A stretch of 64,000 nucleotides of DNA from Planctobacterium marinum (GTDB lineage: Bacteria > Pseudomonadota > Gammaproteobacteria > Enterobacterales > Alteromonadaceae): contig NZ_JAJEWQ010000002.1 in NCBI RefSeq assembly GCF_020687805.1, forward strand, positions 561,300 through 625,299, written 5' to 3'. The notes below the pieces were generated by a model that had not been told where the DNA came from, searched no databases, and saw nothing but the letters and a program-made list of their open reading frames with translations. A program made the translations under genes and the position numbers. Positions 54,320 through 63,724 of the stretch are shown piece by piece; the first letter of the stretch is position 1; the number at the start of each line of letters is the position of its first letter.

Positions 54320-54817
54320 ATGATCAATAAGTATTTAAAAATAGCAGTTGTAATGCTGCTTTCACCTGCGTTTGCAAACGCTAATGAACATGACCATGTA
54401 GACAATCACGACGTAACACCTTTGGAGTTAATCGTTTACAAAACCCCTACTTGTGGGTGCTGTAAAAAATGGATAACTCATATTGAAGACGAAGGGATCG
54501 TTGCGCATTCCAAAGATTTCCGAAACATCGGCAATATCAAAACTAAGTATGGTATTAAGCCTAATTACCGCTCCTGCCACACGGCAGTGAGCAGAAATGG
54601 ATTTGCCTTTGAAGGTCATGTGCCTGCTAAATTTATTCAGCAGTTCTTATCAGAAGAGCACCCGAATGCGATTGGGCTTTCAGTTCCAGCAATGCCAGTT
54701 GGCTCTCCCGGTATGGAAGTTGGTGACCGCTTTATGCCATACAACGTGTTAATTCTATTTAAAGATGGAACGAGCGAAGTATATGCAAAAGTTAAGACAT
54801 ACGAGGAGCAATTCTAA
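54320..54817 (+). CDS. DUF411 metal-binding periplasmic protein
   Basis: A 165-residue protein with signal peptide (to about residue 20) and a HDHVDNHD cluster in the mature N-terminus. The thioredoxin-like start LELIVYKTPTCGCCKKW holds Cys45, Cys47 and Cys48, with a further YRSCHTAV Cys-His pair and VPAMPVGSPGMEVG Met residues. DUF411 proteins accompany copper resistance genes and probably bind Cu+ in the periplasm. A GGGGG run lies before the ATG. Its stop overlaps the start of the next gene by one base (TAATG). Confidence 0.82.
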   Translation: MINKYLKIAVVMLLSPAFANANEHDHVDNHDVTPLELIVYKTPTCGCCKKWITHIEDEGIVAHSKDFRNIGNIKTKYGIKPNYRSCHTAVSRNGFAFEGHVPAKFIQQFLSEEHPNAIGLSVPAMPVGSPGMEVGDRFMPYNVLILFKDGTSEVYAKVKTYEEQF

Positions 54818-56229
54818 TGAAATTGAACGCTTCAAACCTTACTTCACTTTCAACTGCACTAATACTCGGCTTATCTGTATTCTCAGCTCAAGCTGAGAAA
54901 GTAGTGTCACTTGAACAAGCTATCACCTTAGCTCAGCAAAATGACCCTTGGCTTCATGGTAGTCGATTGAAACAAAGTGCGGTTGAAAATAGAAGTATCG
55001 CTTCAGGTACTTTGCCTGATCCGAGAGTATCGCTAGGGATAATGAATTTACCAACAGATACTTGGGATTTAGATCAGGAAGGAATGACTCAGCTAAAGGT
55101 TGGTGTTTCTCAAATGTTTCCGAGAGGAGATAGTCTAGAGATCAAACAAGACCAGTTAAAAATCGAGTCCACGAAATTTCCATTGTTACGCGAGAATCGT
55201 AAAGCGAAGTTGAAAAGCCAAGTGTCACAGCTTTGGTTAGATGCCTACTTAGCCCAACAAACCATTAAATTGATTGAAGCGGATTGGGCGCTTTTTGAGC
55301 AGATGGCGGAGGTGGCTAAAGCTAGCTACTCAAACGTTGTTGGTAAAACCAGACAGCAAGATGTTATTCGTGCTCAGTTGGAAATCGTGCAGTTAGATGA
55401 CAGATTAACTTCGCAAAAGCAGAAACTAGAAACGACAATCGCTCGTCTTAATGAGTGGCTTCATATTTACGATTCTGCTCGCTTAAATGAATCATTCAAC
55501 TTTGATGCACAACCACTAGAGTTTAGCGTTTCAAAAGAATTGCCTTCGATTCGATTAAAGAATCCAACCGTTCTTAAAGCATCTAATTACTCACGAAATC
55601 GATTGGCTCAGGAACTTGCGAATCATCCAGCAATACTTGCAATTGATGTGAAACGCAAAGCTTCAGAAAAAGGTGTTGAATTAGCTAAACAGCAATATGA
55701 GCCGCAATGGGGTGTCAATGCAAGCTATGCCTATCGTGACAATATGCCTTCCGGTGATAATAGAGCTGACCTATTTTCTGTTGGGGTAACTTTTGATTTG
55801 CCGTTGTTCACTGAGAATAGACAAGATAAGCAAGTTGCAGCTTCTATTGCTGAATCAGAAGCGGTTAAAACCGAGAAGTTATTGCTGACAAAACAAATGA
55901 TCAGTGCGGTGGAAAAGGAGCTTAGACAGCTTAAACGCTTATCTGATAGACAATCTATCTATCAAGAACAACTCCTTAAACAAACTCATGACCAAGCGGA
56001 AGCGTCTTTGACGGCATACACCAACGATGATGGTGATTTTGCCGAAGTTGTTCGAGCAAGAATCGCAGAATTAAATGCCAGAATATCAGCCTTAAGAATT
56101 GATGTTGATGCCCTTAAAACAGTTGCTCGCATCAACTATTTCTTTGCGCATACTCAATCTAAATCAAATGCTGAACATAAGCCAATGCACACTCAGCACT
56201 TATCCAATCAGCAATTTGGAGAAAAATAA
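54817..56229 (+). CDS. cusC: TolC-family outer-membrane channel (CusC-like)
   Basis: A 470-residue protein with signal peptide (to about 26) and the two-fold repeat of TolC: EQAITLAQQNDPWLHG near the start, GTLPDPRVSLGIMNLP, and later VSLGV-type and FDLPLFTENRQDKQV strands separated by long helices. The C-terminus is a flexible Gln/His tail. It pairs with the CusB and CusA proteins encoded directly after it (TAATG coupling on both sides). It is not closely similar to the CzcC-like protein at 29198. Confidence 0.85.
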   Translation: MKLNASNLTSLSTALILGLSVFSAQAEKVVSLEQAITLAQQNDPWLHGSRLKQSAVENRSIASGTLPDPRVSLGIMNLPTDTWDLDQEGMTQLKVGVSQMFPRGDSLEIKQDQLKIESTKFPLLRENRKAKLKSQVSQLWLDAYLAQQTIKLIEADWALFEQMAEVAKASYSNVVGKTRQQDVIRAQLEIVQLDDRLTSQKQKLETTIARLNEWLHIYDSARLNESFNFDAQPLEFSVSKELPSIRLKNPTVLKASNYSRNRLAQELANHPAILAIDVKRKASEKGVELAKQQYEPQWGVNASYAYRDNMPSGDNRADLFSVGVTFDLPLFTENRQDKQVAASIAESEAVKTEKLLLTKQMISAVEKELRQLKRLSDRQSIYQEQLLKQTHDQAEASLTAYTNDDGDFAEVVRARIAELNARISALRIDVDALKTVARINYFFAHTQSKSNAEHKPMHTQHLSNQQFGEK

Positions 56230-57986
56230 TGTCAACGAATACAAAAACAGTTATTGCCATCATCATTGGGGCAGCACTAGGTGCTGGAGCATTAAGTTTA
56301 TATCAAGGTACAGGTTCAAGCAGCAATGGCAATGAAGCTACATCAGCAGAGAAAAAACCGCTGTATTGGGTTGCACCGATGGATTCTAATTACCGCCGGG
56401 ACAAGCCCGGTAAGTCGCCTATGGGGATGGATTTAATCCCCGTGTATGAAGAAGAATCATCTAGTGACGACTTTGGCCCCGGAGCAGTAAAAATTGCGCC
56501 TCATGTTGTGAATAACCTTGGGGTTCGCACTGCACCTGTTGAACTGAAAAATATGCATACTGAAATATCAACGGTAGGTTACGTTCAATATGATGAAGAT
56601 AAGCTAATTCACATCCACCCACGTGTTGATGGTTGGATTGAAAAACTCTATGTCAAAGCCGCAGGTAATCCTGTAGAGAAAGGGCAGCCTCTGTACACAC
56701 TTTATTCTCCTCAGTTAGTTAACGCGCAGGAAGAGCTGTTAATAGCGTTAAAGCGCAATAATAGTTCCTTAATTTCGGCGGCGAAAGATCGCCTTAAAGC
56801 GTTACAGCTTTCATCAGACTTCATTCAAAAGCTAGAAAAGACACGAAAGGTTCAGCAAACCATCACCTTTTACTCCCCTCAGGCGGGTGTTGTTGATGGC
56901 CTGAAAGTTAGAGAGGGCTTCTACGTCAAACCGGGTAATACTCTTCTAAGCATTGGTCAGTTAGATCAAGTTTGGGTTGAAGCAGAGGTGTTTGAACGGG
57001 ATGCCGCCCTGATTAAAAAAGGTCTGCCAGTATCAATGACACTTGACTATTTACCCGGTGAGGACTGGGCTGGTGTCGTTGATTATGTCTATCCAACATT
57101 GAACAGTAAAACACGCACACTCAGAGTGAGACTAAAGTTTGACAACCCAGACTATCAATTAAAACCAAACATGTTTGCACAAGTCTCTATTCACGCTAAT
57201 CAAGCTGATAGCACCATACTCGTACCTAAAGAAGCCGTCATTCGCACAGGTAAACAAGACAGAGTGGTAATTGCCTTGGGGGATGGGCAATTTAAATCTA
57301 TTGAAGTGACAATTGGCCGGGTTGATATCGACAGCATCGAAATATTAGACGGCTTAAATGAAGATGATGTTGTGGTGACATCAGCTCAATTCTTGATTGA
57401 TTCTGAATCAAGTAAAAGCTCTGACTTTAAACGAATGACTCATGATGAAATGCCAAATTCAGTTTGGATGCAAGGTGATGTTAATAGTGTTATGGCTGGA
57501 CATCGAATGGTTAATATAACACACGGCCCTGCCGAAGCTTGGGATTGGCCTGAGATGACTATGGATTTTAATGTGACAGAGAAAGTCGATATCGATTCAT
57601 TGAAGTCTGGTCAGTCGCTGCACTTTGAGGTGAGTAAAACCGAAGGTGGTGGCTATGAAATCACTGGTATTCATATCATGAGTGAGTCTGGTGATATGAG
57701 CGAAGAAGTACCTTCGGCATCAGTATCAGGTCTAATCAATGCGATTGATATTGATACCCGTATTCTAAATATTAGCCGAGGTCCGATAGAGAAATGGGAT
57801 AGACCTGCTGCGACGATGGATTTTATCGTCGCGGACAATATAGAAATAGTTGATTTCAATGCTGGTGATAACGTCACTTTCACTTTTGAGGTGAGAGAGG
57901 ATTTGGTTATCACAGAAATCTCCCTTGAATCAGATGATCAACACGAGCATGAACAAAAAAGTGCTGTTGACCATTCAAACCATTAA
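56229..57986 (+). CDS. cusB: CusB-like efflux adaptor with two C-terminal CusF-type domains
   Basis: A 585-residue periplasmic adaptor anchored or secreted by its first helix. Next is a heavy-metal-binding region (YWVAPMDSNYRRDKPGKSPM followed by GMDLIP), then the adaptor body (HPRVDGWIEKLYVKAAGNPV, QLVNAQEELL hairpin, YSPQAGVVDGLKV, VWVEAEVFE barrel). The C-terminal 170 residues hold two CusF-like domains. The first has all four copper ligands at CusF spacing: His432, Trp440, Met443, Met445. In the second these are Arg517, Arg525, Ala528, Met530, so only one remains. The tail is His-rich (HEHEQKSAVDHSNH). Confidence 0.87.
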   Translation: MSTNTKTVIAIIIGAALGAGALSLYQGTGSSSNGNEATSAEKKPLYWVAPMDSNYRRDKPGKSPMGMDLIPVYEEESSSDDFGPGAVKIAPHVVNNLGVRTAPVELKNMHTEISTVGYVQYDEDKLIHIHPRVDGWIEKLYVKAAGNPVEKGQPLYTLYSPQLVNAQEELLIALKRNNSSLISAAKDRLKALQLSSDFIQKLEKTRKVQQTITFYSPQAGVVDGLKVREGFYVKPGNTLLSIGQLDQVWVEAEVFERDAALIKKGLPVSMTLDYLPGEDWAGVVDYVYPTLNSKTRTLRVRLKFDNPDYQLKPNMFAQVSIHANQADSTILVPKEAVIRTGKQDRVVIALGDGQFKSIEVTIGRVDIDSIEILDGLNEDDVVVTSAQFLIDSESSKSSDFKRMTHDEMPNSVWMQGDVNSVMAGHRMVNITHGPAEAWDWPEMTMDFNVTEKVDIDSLKSGQSLHFEVSKTEGGGYEITGIHIMSESGDMSEEVPSASVSGLINAIDIDTRILNISRGPIEKWDRPAATMDFIVADNIEIVDFNAGDNVTFTFEVREDLVITEISLESDDQHEHEQKSAVDHSNH

Positions 57987-57998
57987 GTAGGGAGATAA

Positions 57999-60900
57999 AT
58001 GATGATTGAATCAATTATTAGATGGTCGATAGGCAATCGCTTCTTCGTTATCTTAGCTACCTTAATTTTGATTGGTGGTGGGCTATTTTCAATAAAGAAT
58101 ACGCCTGTTGATGCACTACCTGATTTATCTGACGTTCAAGTAATAATTAAAACGAATTACCCCGGTCAGGCACCGCAAGTTGTTCAAGATCAGGTAACTT
58201 ACCCTTTAACAACCGCGATGTTGTCGGTTCCGGGTGCCGTTACTGTTCGTGGCTATTCATTTTTTGGTGACTCATTTGTTTACGTCATCTTTGACGAAGA
58301 CACTGACTTATATTGGGCAAGGAGCAGAGTACTTGAATATTTAAGTCAAGTAGCCCCTTCGCTACCCGCTAGTGCGCGTCCACAACTAGGGCCAGATGCG
58401 ACAGGTGTTGGCTGGGTTTACCTATATTCTCTTGTAGATAAAACGGGCAACTTGGATATTAGCCAATTGCGTAGTATTCAAGATTGGTTCTTAAAATATG
58501 AATTGCAAACTGTCCCCGGAGTGTCAGAGGTTGCTGCCGTTGGTGGAATGGTTAAACAATATCAAATACAAGTCGATCCCGATAAGTTAAGAGCCTACGG
58601 TATACCACTTAGTCACATTCAAATGGCCCTTAAGCGTGGTAACCAAGAAACAGGTGCCTCTGTTGTTGAAATGGCTGAAGCAGAGTACATGGTTACCGCA
58701 ACTGGCTATATCAAAAGTATTTCAGATATAGAGTTGATCCCTCTCGGTGTGAACGAACAAGGAACGCCCCTAACTATTGGCGATGTGGCAGAAGTCAACT
58801 TAGGTCCACAAATGAGACGGGGCATCGCTGAACTTAATGGTGAAGGAGAAGTTGTTGGTGGTGTGGTTGTTATGCGCTTTGGTGAAAACGCACAAAAAAC
58901 CATTGATGGAGTAAAAGCCAAATTAGAAGAGTTAAAAAAAGGTTTACCCGAAGGAGTTGAAATAGTTACGGTTTATGATCGCTCTGGCTTAATAGGAGAG
59001 GCGGTAGAAAACCTATGGAGTAAATTGCTCGAAGAGCTTGCTGTCGTCGCGATTGTATGTGTTGCATTTCTGTTTCATTTGCGATCTTCGATTGTTGCAG
59101 TTGTCACTCTACCTATTGGCATCTTAGCTTCATTTATCATCATGCATATGCAAGGTATCAATGCGAATATTATGTCATTAGGTGGTATCGCTATTGCAAT
59201 TGGTGCGATGACAGATGGCGCAATAGTGATGATTGAAAATATGCATAAGCATATGGAGAAGACACCGCTAACAGATGAAAATCGTTGGCAAATAGTCTCA
59301 AAGGCGGCAAGTGAAGTCGGTCCTGCATTATTCTTTAGTTTGCTCATCATTACAGTCTCATTCTTGCCTGTGTTTATCTTAGAAGCGCAAGAAGGAAGGA
59401 TGTTTTCACCTTTAGCTTATACAAAAACATATGCAATGGCTGCATCAGCAGGCTTAGCGATAACATTGGTGCCTGTATTAATGGGGTACTTTATTCGAGG
59501 CAAAATTGTTTCAGAAAAGAAAAATCCGTTAAACCGATTGCTAATTGCTATTTACATGCCTGTTTTAAAGCAAGTAATGAAGTTTCCAAAATCGACAATT
59601 GTAGCAGCAATATTAGTGACTATCGTCGGTTTTTGGCCTGTTGATAAGATTGGTAGCGAGTTTATTCCTCCTCTAGATGAAGGAGATTTAATGTACATGC
59701 CGACTACATATCCGGGGATCTCTATTGGTAAGGCAAGAGAGATTCTACAGCAAACCGACAAGCTAATTAAAACAGTGCCTGAAGTTGAAACTGTATTTGG
59801 TAAGGTCGGAAGAGCTGAATCTGCAACTGACCCTGCACCGTTAACTATGATTGAAACCTTCATTCAGTTGAAGCCTCAAGAAGAGTGGCGTGAGGGAGTG
59901 ACAACAGAATCTTTAAAAGCTGAGTTTGATAAGTTGGTTAAGTTTCCGGGCTTAACTAACGCTTGGGTTATGCCAATCAAAACTCGTATTGACATGTTAG
60001 CAACGGGTATCAAAACGCCAGTAGGGATTAAAGTAGCAGGATCTGATTTAAATACGATTCAAGAGATTGGACAACAAATAGAGCAATTGTTACCTGAGGT
60101 GACCGGGACCGCTTCAGTTTATTCTGAACGAGTTGCAGGTGGACGATATATAAAAGTTGATATTTCTCGTGAGAAAGCAAGTCGTTTTGGATTAAACATC
60201 GATGACGTACAACAAGTAGTTTCAACTGCTATTGGTGGGATGAATGTCACTCAAACAGTAGAAGGTCAAGAGCGTTATCCTGTCAACTTGCGATACCCAC
60301 AAGATTATCGTGACTCTCCAGAGCAGTTGTCGCGCTTGCCTGTTGTCACTCCAAATGGACAACGCATCGCACTAGGTGACGTAGCTGAAATAAAAGTAGA
60401 AGTAGGCCCTCCGGGGATCAAGAGTGAAAATGCACGTATTAATGGTTGGACGTTCATTGATATAGAGGGCGTTGACGTAGGTACTTATGTTGAAAGTGCA
60501 AAAGAGCATTTAGCTAAAAATCTTATATTACCAGCAGGTTATTCGATTACTTGGGCTGGTCAATACGAATATATGGAAAGAGCCAAAGCCAAGCTTACTT
60601 ACGTTGTTCCATTGACGCTCGCCATTATTGTTATTTTGCTTTATTTGAACTTCAGAGCGTTTAGCGAAGTTGCGATCATCATTGTGACTTTACCGATGGC
60701 AATGATCGGTGGGTTATGGTTGATGTATTTAGAAGGGTTCAACTTCTCTGTAGCAGTTGGTGTAGGCTTTATTGCTCTTGCTGGAGTAGCTGTTGAGATT
60801 GGCGTAATAATGTTGGTATATCTCAATCAGGCGCTCGCTGAACTTAAGGAAAAAGCGAAAGAGCGAGCAGAACTCATCTCAGAAGATGAATATCAAGATG

Positions 60901-61166
60901 CCTTATTGCACGGTGCTGGATTACGTGTTCGTCCTGTAATGATGACAGTAGCGACAATCATTATCGGCCTAATGCCTATTTTATATGGTACAGGAACAGG
61001 CTCTGAGGTAATGAGTCGTATTGCTGCACCAATGGTAGGTGGGATGACAAGTGCAGTCCTGCTAACTCTAATTGTTTTACCCGCGATTTATTCAATCGTT
61101 AAAAAGCCCGAAGTAAACGCCTTTAACAAGGAACTTTCTAACTCGGAGCTAAAAAACAATGCTTAG
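57999..61166 (+). CDS. cusA: HME-family RND copper/silver pump (CusA-like)
   Basis: A 1055-residue pump with twelve membrane helices. Helix 4 reads GAMTDGAIVMIENMHKHME, the Cu+/Ag+ (HME-4) form apart from a Gly for Ala. The three substrate methionines of CusA are all present: Met567 (MYMP), Met617 (PLTMIE) and Met666 (TRIDML), each exactly six residues before E. coli Met573, Met623 and Met672. It therefore exports Cu+ and Ag+ with CusB and CusC. GGGAG precedes the start; two adjacent ATGs are possible. Confidence 0.93.
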   Translation: MMIESIIRWSIGNRFFVILATLILIGGGLFSIKNTPVDALPDLSDVQVIIKTNYPGQAPQVVQDQVTYPLTTAMLSVPGAVTVRGYSFFGDSFVYVIFDEDTDLYWARSRVLEYLSQVAPSLPASARPQLGPDATGVGWVYLYSLVDKTGNLDISQLRSIQDWFLKYELQTVPGVSEVAAVGGMVKQYQIQVDPDKLRAYGIPLSHIQMALKRGNQETGASVVEMAEAEYMVTATGYIKSISDIELIPLGVNEQGTPLTIGDVAEVNLGPQMRRGIAELNGEGEVVGGVVVMRFGENAQKTIDGVKAKLEELKKGLPEGVEIVTVYDRSGLIGEAVENLWSKLLEELAVVAIVCVAFLFHLRSSIVAVVTLPIGILASFIIMHMQGINANIMSLGGIAIAIGAMTDGAIVMIENMHKHMEKTPLTDENRWQIVSKAASEVGPALFFSLLIITVSFLPVFILEAQEGRMFSPLAYTKTYAMAASAGLAITLVPVLMGYFIRGKIVSEKKNPLNRLLIAIYMPVLKQVMKFPKSTIVAAILVTIVGFWPVDKIGSEFIPPLDEGDLMYMPTTYPGISIGKAREILQQTDKLIKTVPEVETVFGKVGRAESATDPAPLTMIETFIQLKPQEEWREGVTTESLKAEFDKLVKFPGLTNAWVMPIKTRIDMLATGIKTPVGIKVAGSDLNTIQEIGQQIEQLLPEVTGTASVYSERVAGGRYIKVDISREKASRFGLNIDDVQQVVSTAIGGMNVTQTVEGQERYPVNLRYPQDYRDSPEQLSRLPVVTPNGQRIALGDVAEIKVEVGPPGIKSENARINGWTFIDIEGVDVGTYVESAKEHLAKNLILPAGYSITWAGQYEYMERAKAKLTYVVPLTLAIIVILLYLNFRAFSEVAIIIVTLPMAMIGGLWLMYLEGFNFSVAVGVGFIALAGVAVEIGVIMLVYLNQALAELKEKAKERAELISEDEYQDALLHGAGLRVRPVMMTVATIIIGLMPILYGTGTGSEVMSRIAAPMVGGMTSAVLLTLIVLPAIYSIVKKPEVNAFNKELSNSELKNNA

Positions 61167-61866
61167 AAAAGCTAGGAAGTACCATAAATGGCTTATGGCA
61201 TTTGTCGGAATACAATTTCTGTTCTGGTCTATAACTGGCGTGTATATGGTGACTATGGATATTCACTATATACATGGCGAGTCCTTAGCTAAGAGTGAGG
61301 AAGTTAAAATAGATTTAGCAAGTGTGAATTACTCCATTGCAAAGCTAGCTGCGGATTACCCTCAAGCTAGCCAAGTCACACTTACTCAAAGCATGGGCCG
61401 TCCTTTGTATTCTTTTATTAATGGAGATCAGGGGAAAGTTGCAATTGATGCTAAAACTGGGGTTGTTCAGGCCCTTGTAGATGAAATCAAGGCTAAAGAA
61501 ATCGCGCAATATCACTATGCGCTGAATCATGACATCGACAACATAAGGTTGATTAAGTCAGCGAAAAATATGCCTGCTGAGTTGTCGCTAAGGCACTTAC
61601 CTGTATGGAGAGTAACGTTTGACCAATTCGCAACACCGACATTTTATATAAGTCAACAAACAGGGGCAATTGTTGCCAAGCGTCATGATTACTGGCGCTT
61701 GTTCGATTGGATGTGGCGTTTCCACATTATGGATTACGATGATGGTGAAAATGTATCTAACTGGTTTTTGTTCTTGGTTGCAACTTTGGGGCTAATGGCC
61801 GCTATTGCTGGTGCCGTTTTGACGTATTTTCGAGTGTTCTCTGCAAATAAAAAGGAAATCATTTGA
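61159..61866 (+). CDS. PepSY-type membrane protein
   Basis: A 235-residue protein with two membrane helices, N-terminal (WLMAFVGIQFLFWSITGVYM) and C-terminal (NWFLFLVATLGLMAAIAG), around a periplasmic PepSY-like domain (SQVTLTQSMGRPLYSFI; FYISQQTGAIVAKRHDYWRLFDW then MWRFHIMDY). Such proteins carry conserved His residues that can hold haem and serve as electron-transfer subunits of metal reductases. It overlaps the pump gene by 8 bases and the next gene by one (TGATG), so it is one unit with the reductase fusion. Confidence 0.78.
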   Translation: MLRKARKYHKWLMAFVGIQFLFWSITGVYMVTMDIHYIHGESLAKSEEVKIDLASVNYSIAKLAADYPQASQVTLTQSMGRPLYSFINGDQGKVAIDAKTGVVQALVDEIKAKEIAQYHYALNHDIDNIRLIKSAKNMPAELSLRHLPVWRVTFDQFATPTFYISQQTGAIVAKRHDYWRLFDWMWRFHIMDYDDGENVSNWFLFLVATLGLMAAIAGAVLTYFRVFSANKKEII

Positions 61867-63698
61867 TGCGACTATTTAAGTTAAATACATCAGTACACAA
61901 ATGGCTTTCTTTAGTGGTTGGTTTACAACTGCTTATTTGGTTGGGAACGGGCCTTTATTTCAACTTGATGGATCACAGTAAAGCAAGTGGTAATGAGCTT
62001 AGAGTTCATTACCATCATGAAGGTAACATTGCAGACTTTATCTTTACACCTATTAAAGACATTACTAGTGAAGCACCTCAAGAAGTAAAACTTATATGGA
62101 TTTTACATCAGCCTTACTATCATTTTGTGTTCGATAAGGGCCAGCATAGCTACCAAGAGCGCCGCTCAAAGCTATTTGATGCTGTAACAGCAAAGCCATT
62201 TAATCTGTCTGAAGAACAAGTACTAACTTTGGCAAAAAGCTCCTACTCAGGTGAGGGTAAGTTAACTACTCCAGTGTTATCTCAGCCTCCATTTTCTGAC
62301 CACGTGAGGCAGCAAAATCCTATGTGGCAAGTTGTCGTTGAGGATGAGAATAATACAACTATTTATTTAGATAGTATTACAGGCCAAGTGCTTCGCCATG
62401 CCAATGATGATTTCAGATTGAAAGATCTGATGATGAAGCTTCACTTTATGGACTATGGCAATTCTGGCGGATCTAACCATTGGTTGATCATTGCATTTGC
62501 TTTTGCAACGCTATTCCTTTCAGTTACTGGTGTTACTTGGCTGCTACAAGAGTATCAAAATGGTTTTCTGAGATTAAGTTGGGGTAGTAACAGGAAAAAA
62601 GTGGCAGTGACTTTTTCCAATGAAAATACTATTACTGACATCTCAGCAGTTGGCCGCTCAACTGTATTAGAAGGGCTGGCTAGTTCACATGTATACCTTC
62701 CGTCAAGTTGCGGTGGTGGAGGTACTTGTGGCAAATGCGTGTTCTTAAGTTCAACTAAACTACCTATCACACTATCTGAGCAGGAACATTTATCAGATGA
62801 GCAGCTAAAGGAAGGCTATCGGCTTGGATGTCAGCATAGGTTCTCTGAAATTAGTTCGATTGAAGTTAATACTGATCTCAATATTGAAAATCATGAGCTA
62901 GTTGTGGTTGCGACTAATTTCATTACTCCTTTTATCAAGGAAGTGAAATTTAAAGTGAAATCAGGAAAACGATTGGCATTTAAAGCTGGTGCATATATGC
63001 AATTTGAAGTGCCAGCAGGGATGAATAGTTTACGCCCAGATGATATGCCTGAGAACTTTGAAGAATACTGGGAAAGTTACTCTCATGGAAGATTTTCTCA
63101 TGACGGTGTAACTCGTCACTACTCATTCGTTAACTTTGACGAGGAATCAGATGAGTTAACGTTTAATATCCGCTGGCAAACTGCTAAGGATGGTTTTAGA
63201 GCAGGTATAGGTTCAAGTTACTTAGGTTCACTACAAGTGGGTGAAACTATAGCGGCAAAAGGTCCTTTTTCTGACTTTTACGCTACTTCAAATAATAAGG
63301 TTCGTCGCATTTTTATTGGTGCTGGATCAGGACTTGCCCCTCTGAGATCCATTATTTTTGAACAGTTGAAAAGGCACCATTTTCAAGGTGATATGATACT
63401 CATCTATGGTGCGAGAACCGAAGATGACTTGTTATACCAAAATGAGTTGAACTCATTGAGTGAGCAGCATAAAAACTTTTCTTATATTCCTACACTTTCT
63501 AACCCTTCAGAACAATGGCAAGGACACTCAGGTTATGTGCAGCATGTGCTATTGACTCATTTGGTTAAAGGAATAGAAGCCTTTTCAACAGAGTTTTACT
63601 TATGTGGTCCTGAAGCAATGATGAATGAGCTAGAAAGCATAATTGCAGACGTTGGTATACCCAGTAATCAAATTTTCAAAGACAAGTTTTGTCGTTAA
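61866..63698 (+). CDS. PepSY-[2Fe-2S]-flavin reductase fusion (NqrF-like C-terminal part)
   Basis: A 610-residue fusion. Residues 1-230 repeat the layout of the preceding protein: two membrane helices around a PepSY-like domain, with MMKLHFMDYGNSGG before the second helix. Then comes a plant-type [2Fe-2S] ferredoxin with Cys282-x5-Cys288-x2-Cys291 and Cys322, and a ferredoxin-NADP reductase module with RHYSFVNF (FAD) and GAGSGLAPLRS and FYLCGPEAMMNELE (NAD(P)H). Electrons would pass from NADH through FAD and Fe-S to the membrane PepSY part. The substrate is likely a periplasmic or outer-face metal. Start ATG 61866 overlaps the previous stop. Confidence 0.82.
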   Translation: MRLFKLNTSVHKWLSLVVGLQLLIWLGTGLYFNLMDHSKASGNELRVHYHHEGNIADFIFTPIKDITSEAPQEVKLIWILHQPYYHFVFDKGQHSYQERRSKLFDAVTAKPFNLSEEQVLTLAKSSYSGEGKLTTPVLSQPPFSDHVRQQNPMWQVVVEDENNTTIYLDSITGQVLRHANDDFRLKDLMMKLHFMDYGNSGGSNHWLIIAFAFATLFLSVTGVTWLLQEYQNGFLRLSWGSNRKKVAVTFSNENTITDISAVGRSTVLEGLASSHVYLPSSCGGGGTCGKCVFLSSTKLPITLSEQEHLSDEQLKEGYRLGCQHRFSEISSIEVNTDLNIENHELVVVATNFITPFIKEVKFKVKSGKRLAFKAGAYMQFEVPAGMNSLRPDDMPENFEEYWESYSHGRFSHDGVTRHYSFVNFDEESDELTFNIRWQTAKDGFRAGIGSSYLGSLQVGETIAAKGPFSDFYATSNNKVRRIFIGAGSGLAPLRSIIFEQLKRHHFQGDMILIYGARTEDDLLYQNELNSLSEQHKNFSYIPTLSNPSEQWQGHSGYVQHVLLTHLVKGIEAFSTEFYLCGPEAMMNELESIIADVGIPSNQIFKDKFCR

Positions 63699-63724
63699 TT
63701 CCTAAATTAAAAATAGAGGTAAAT

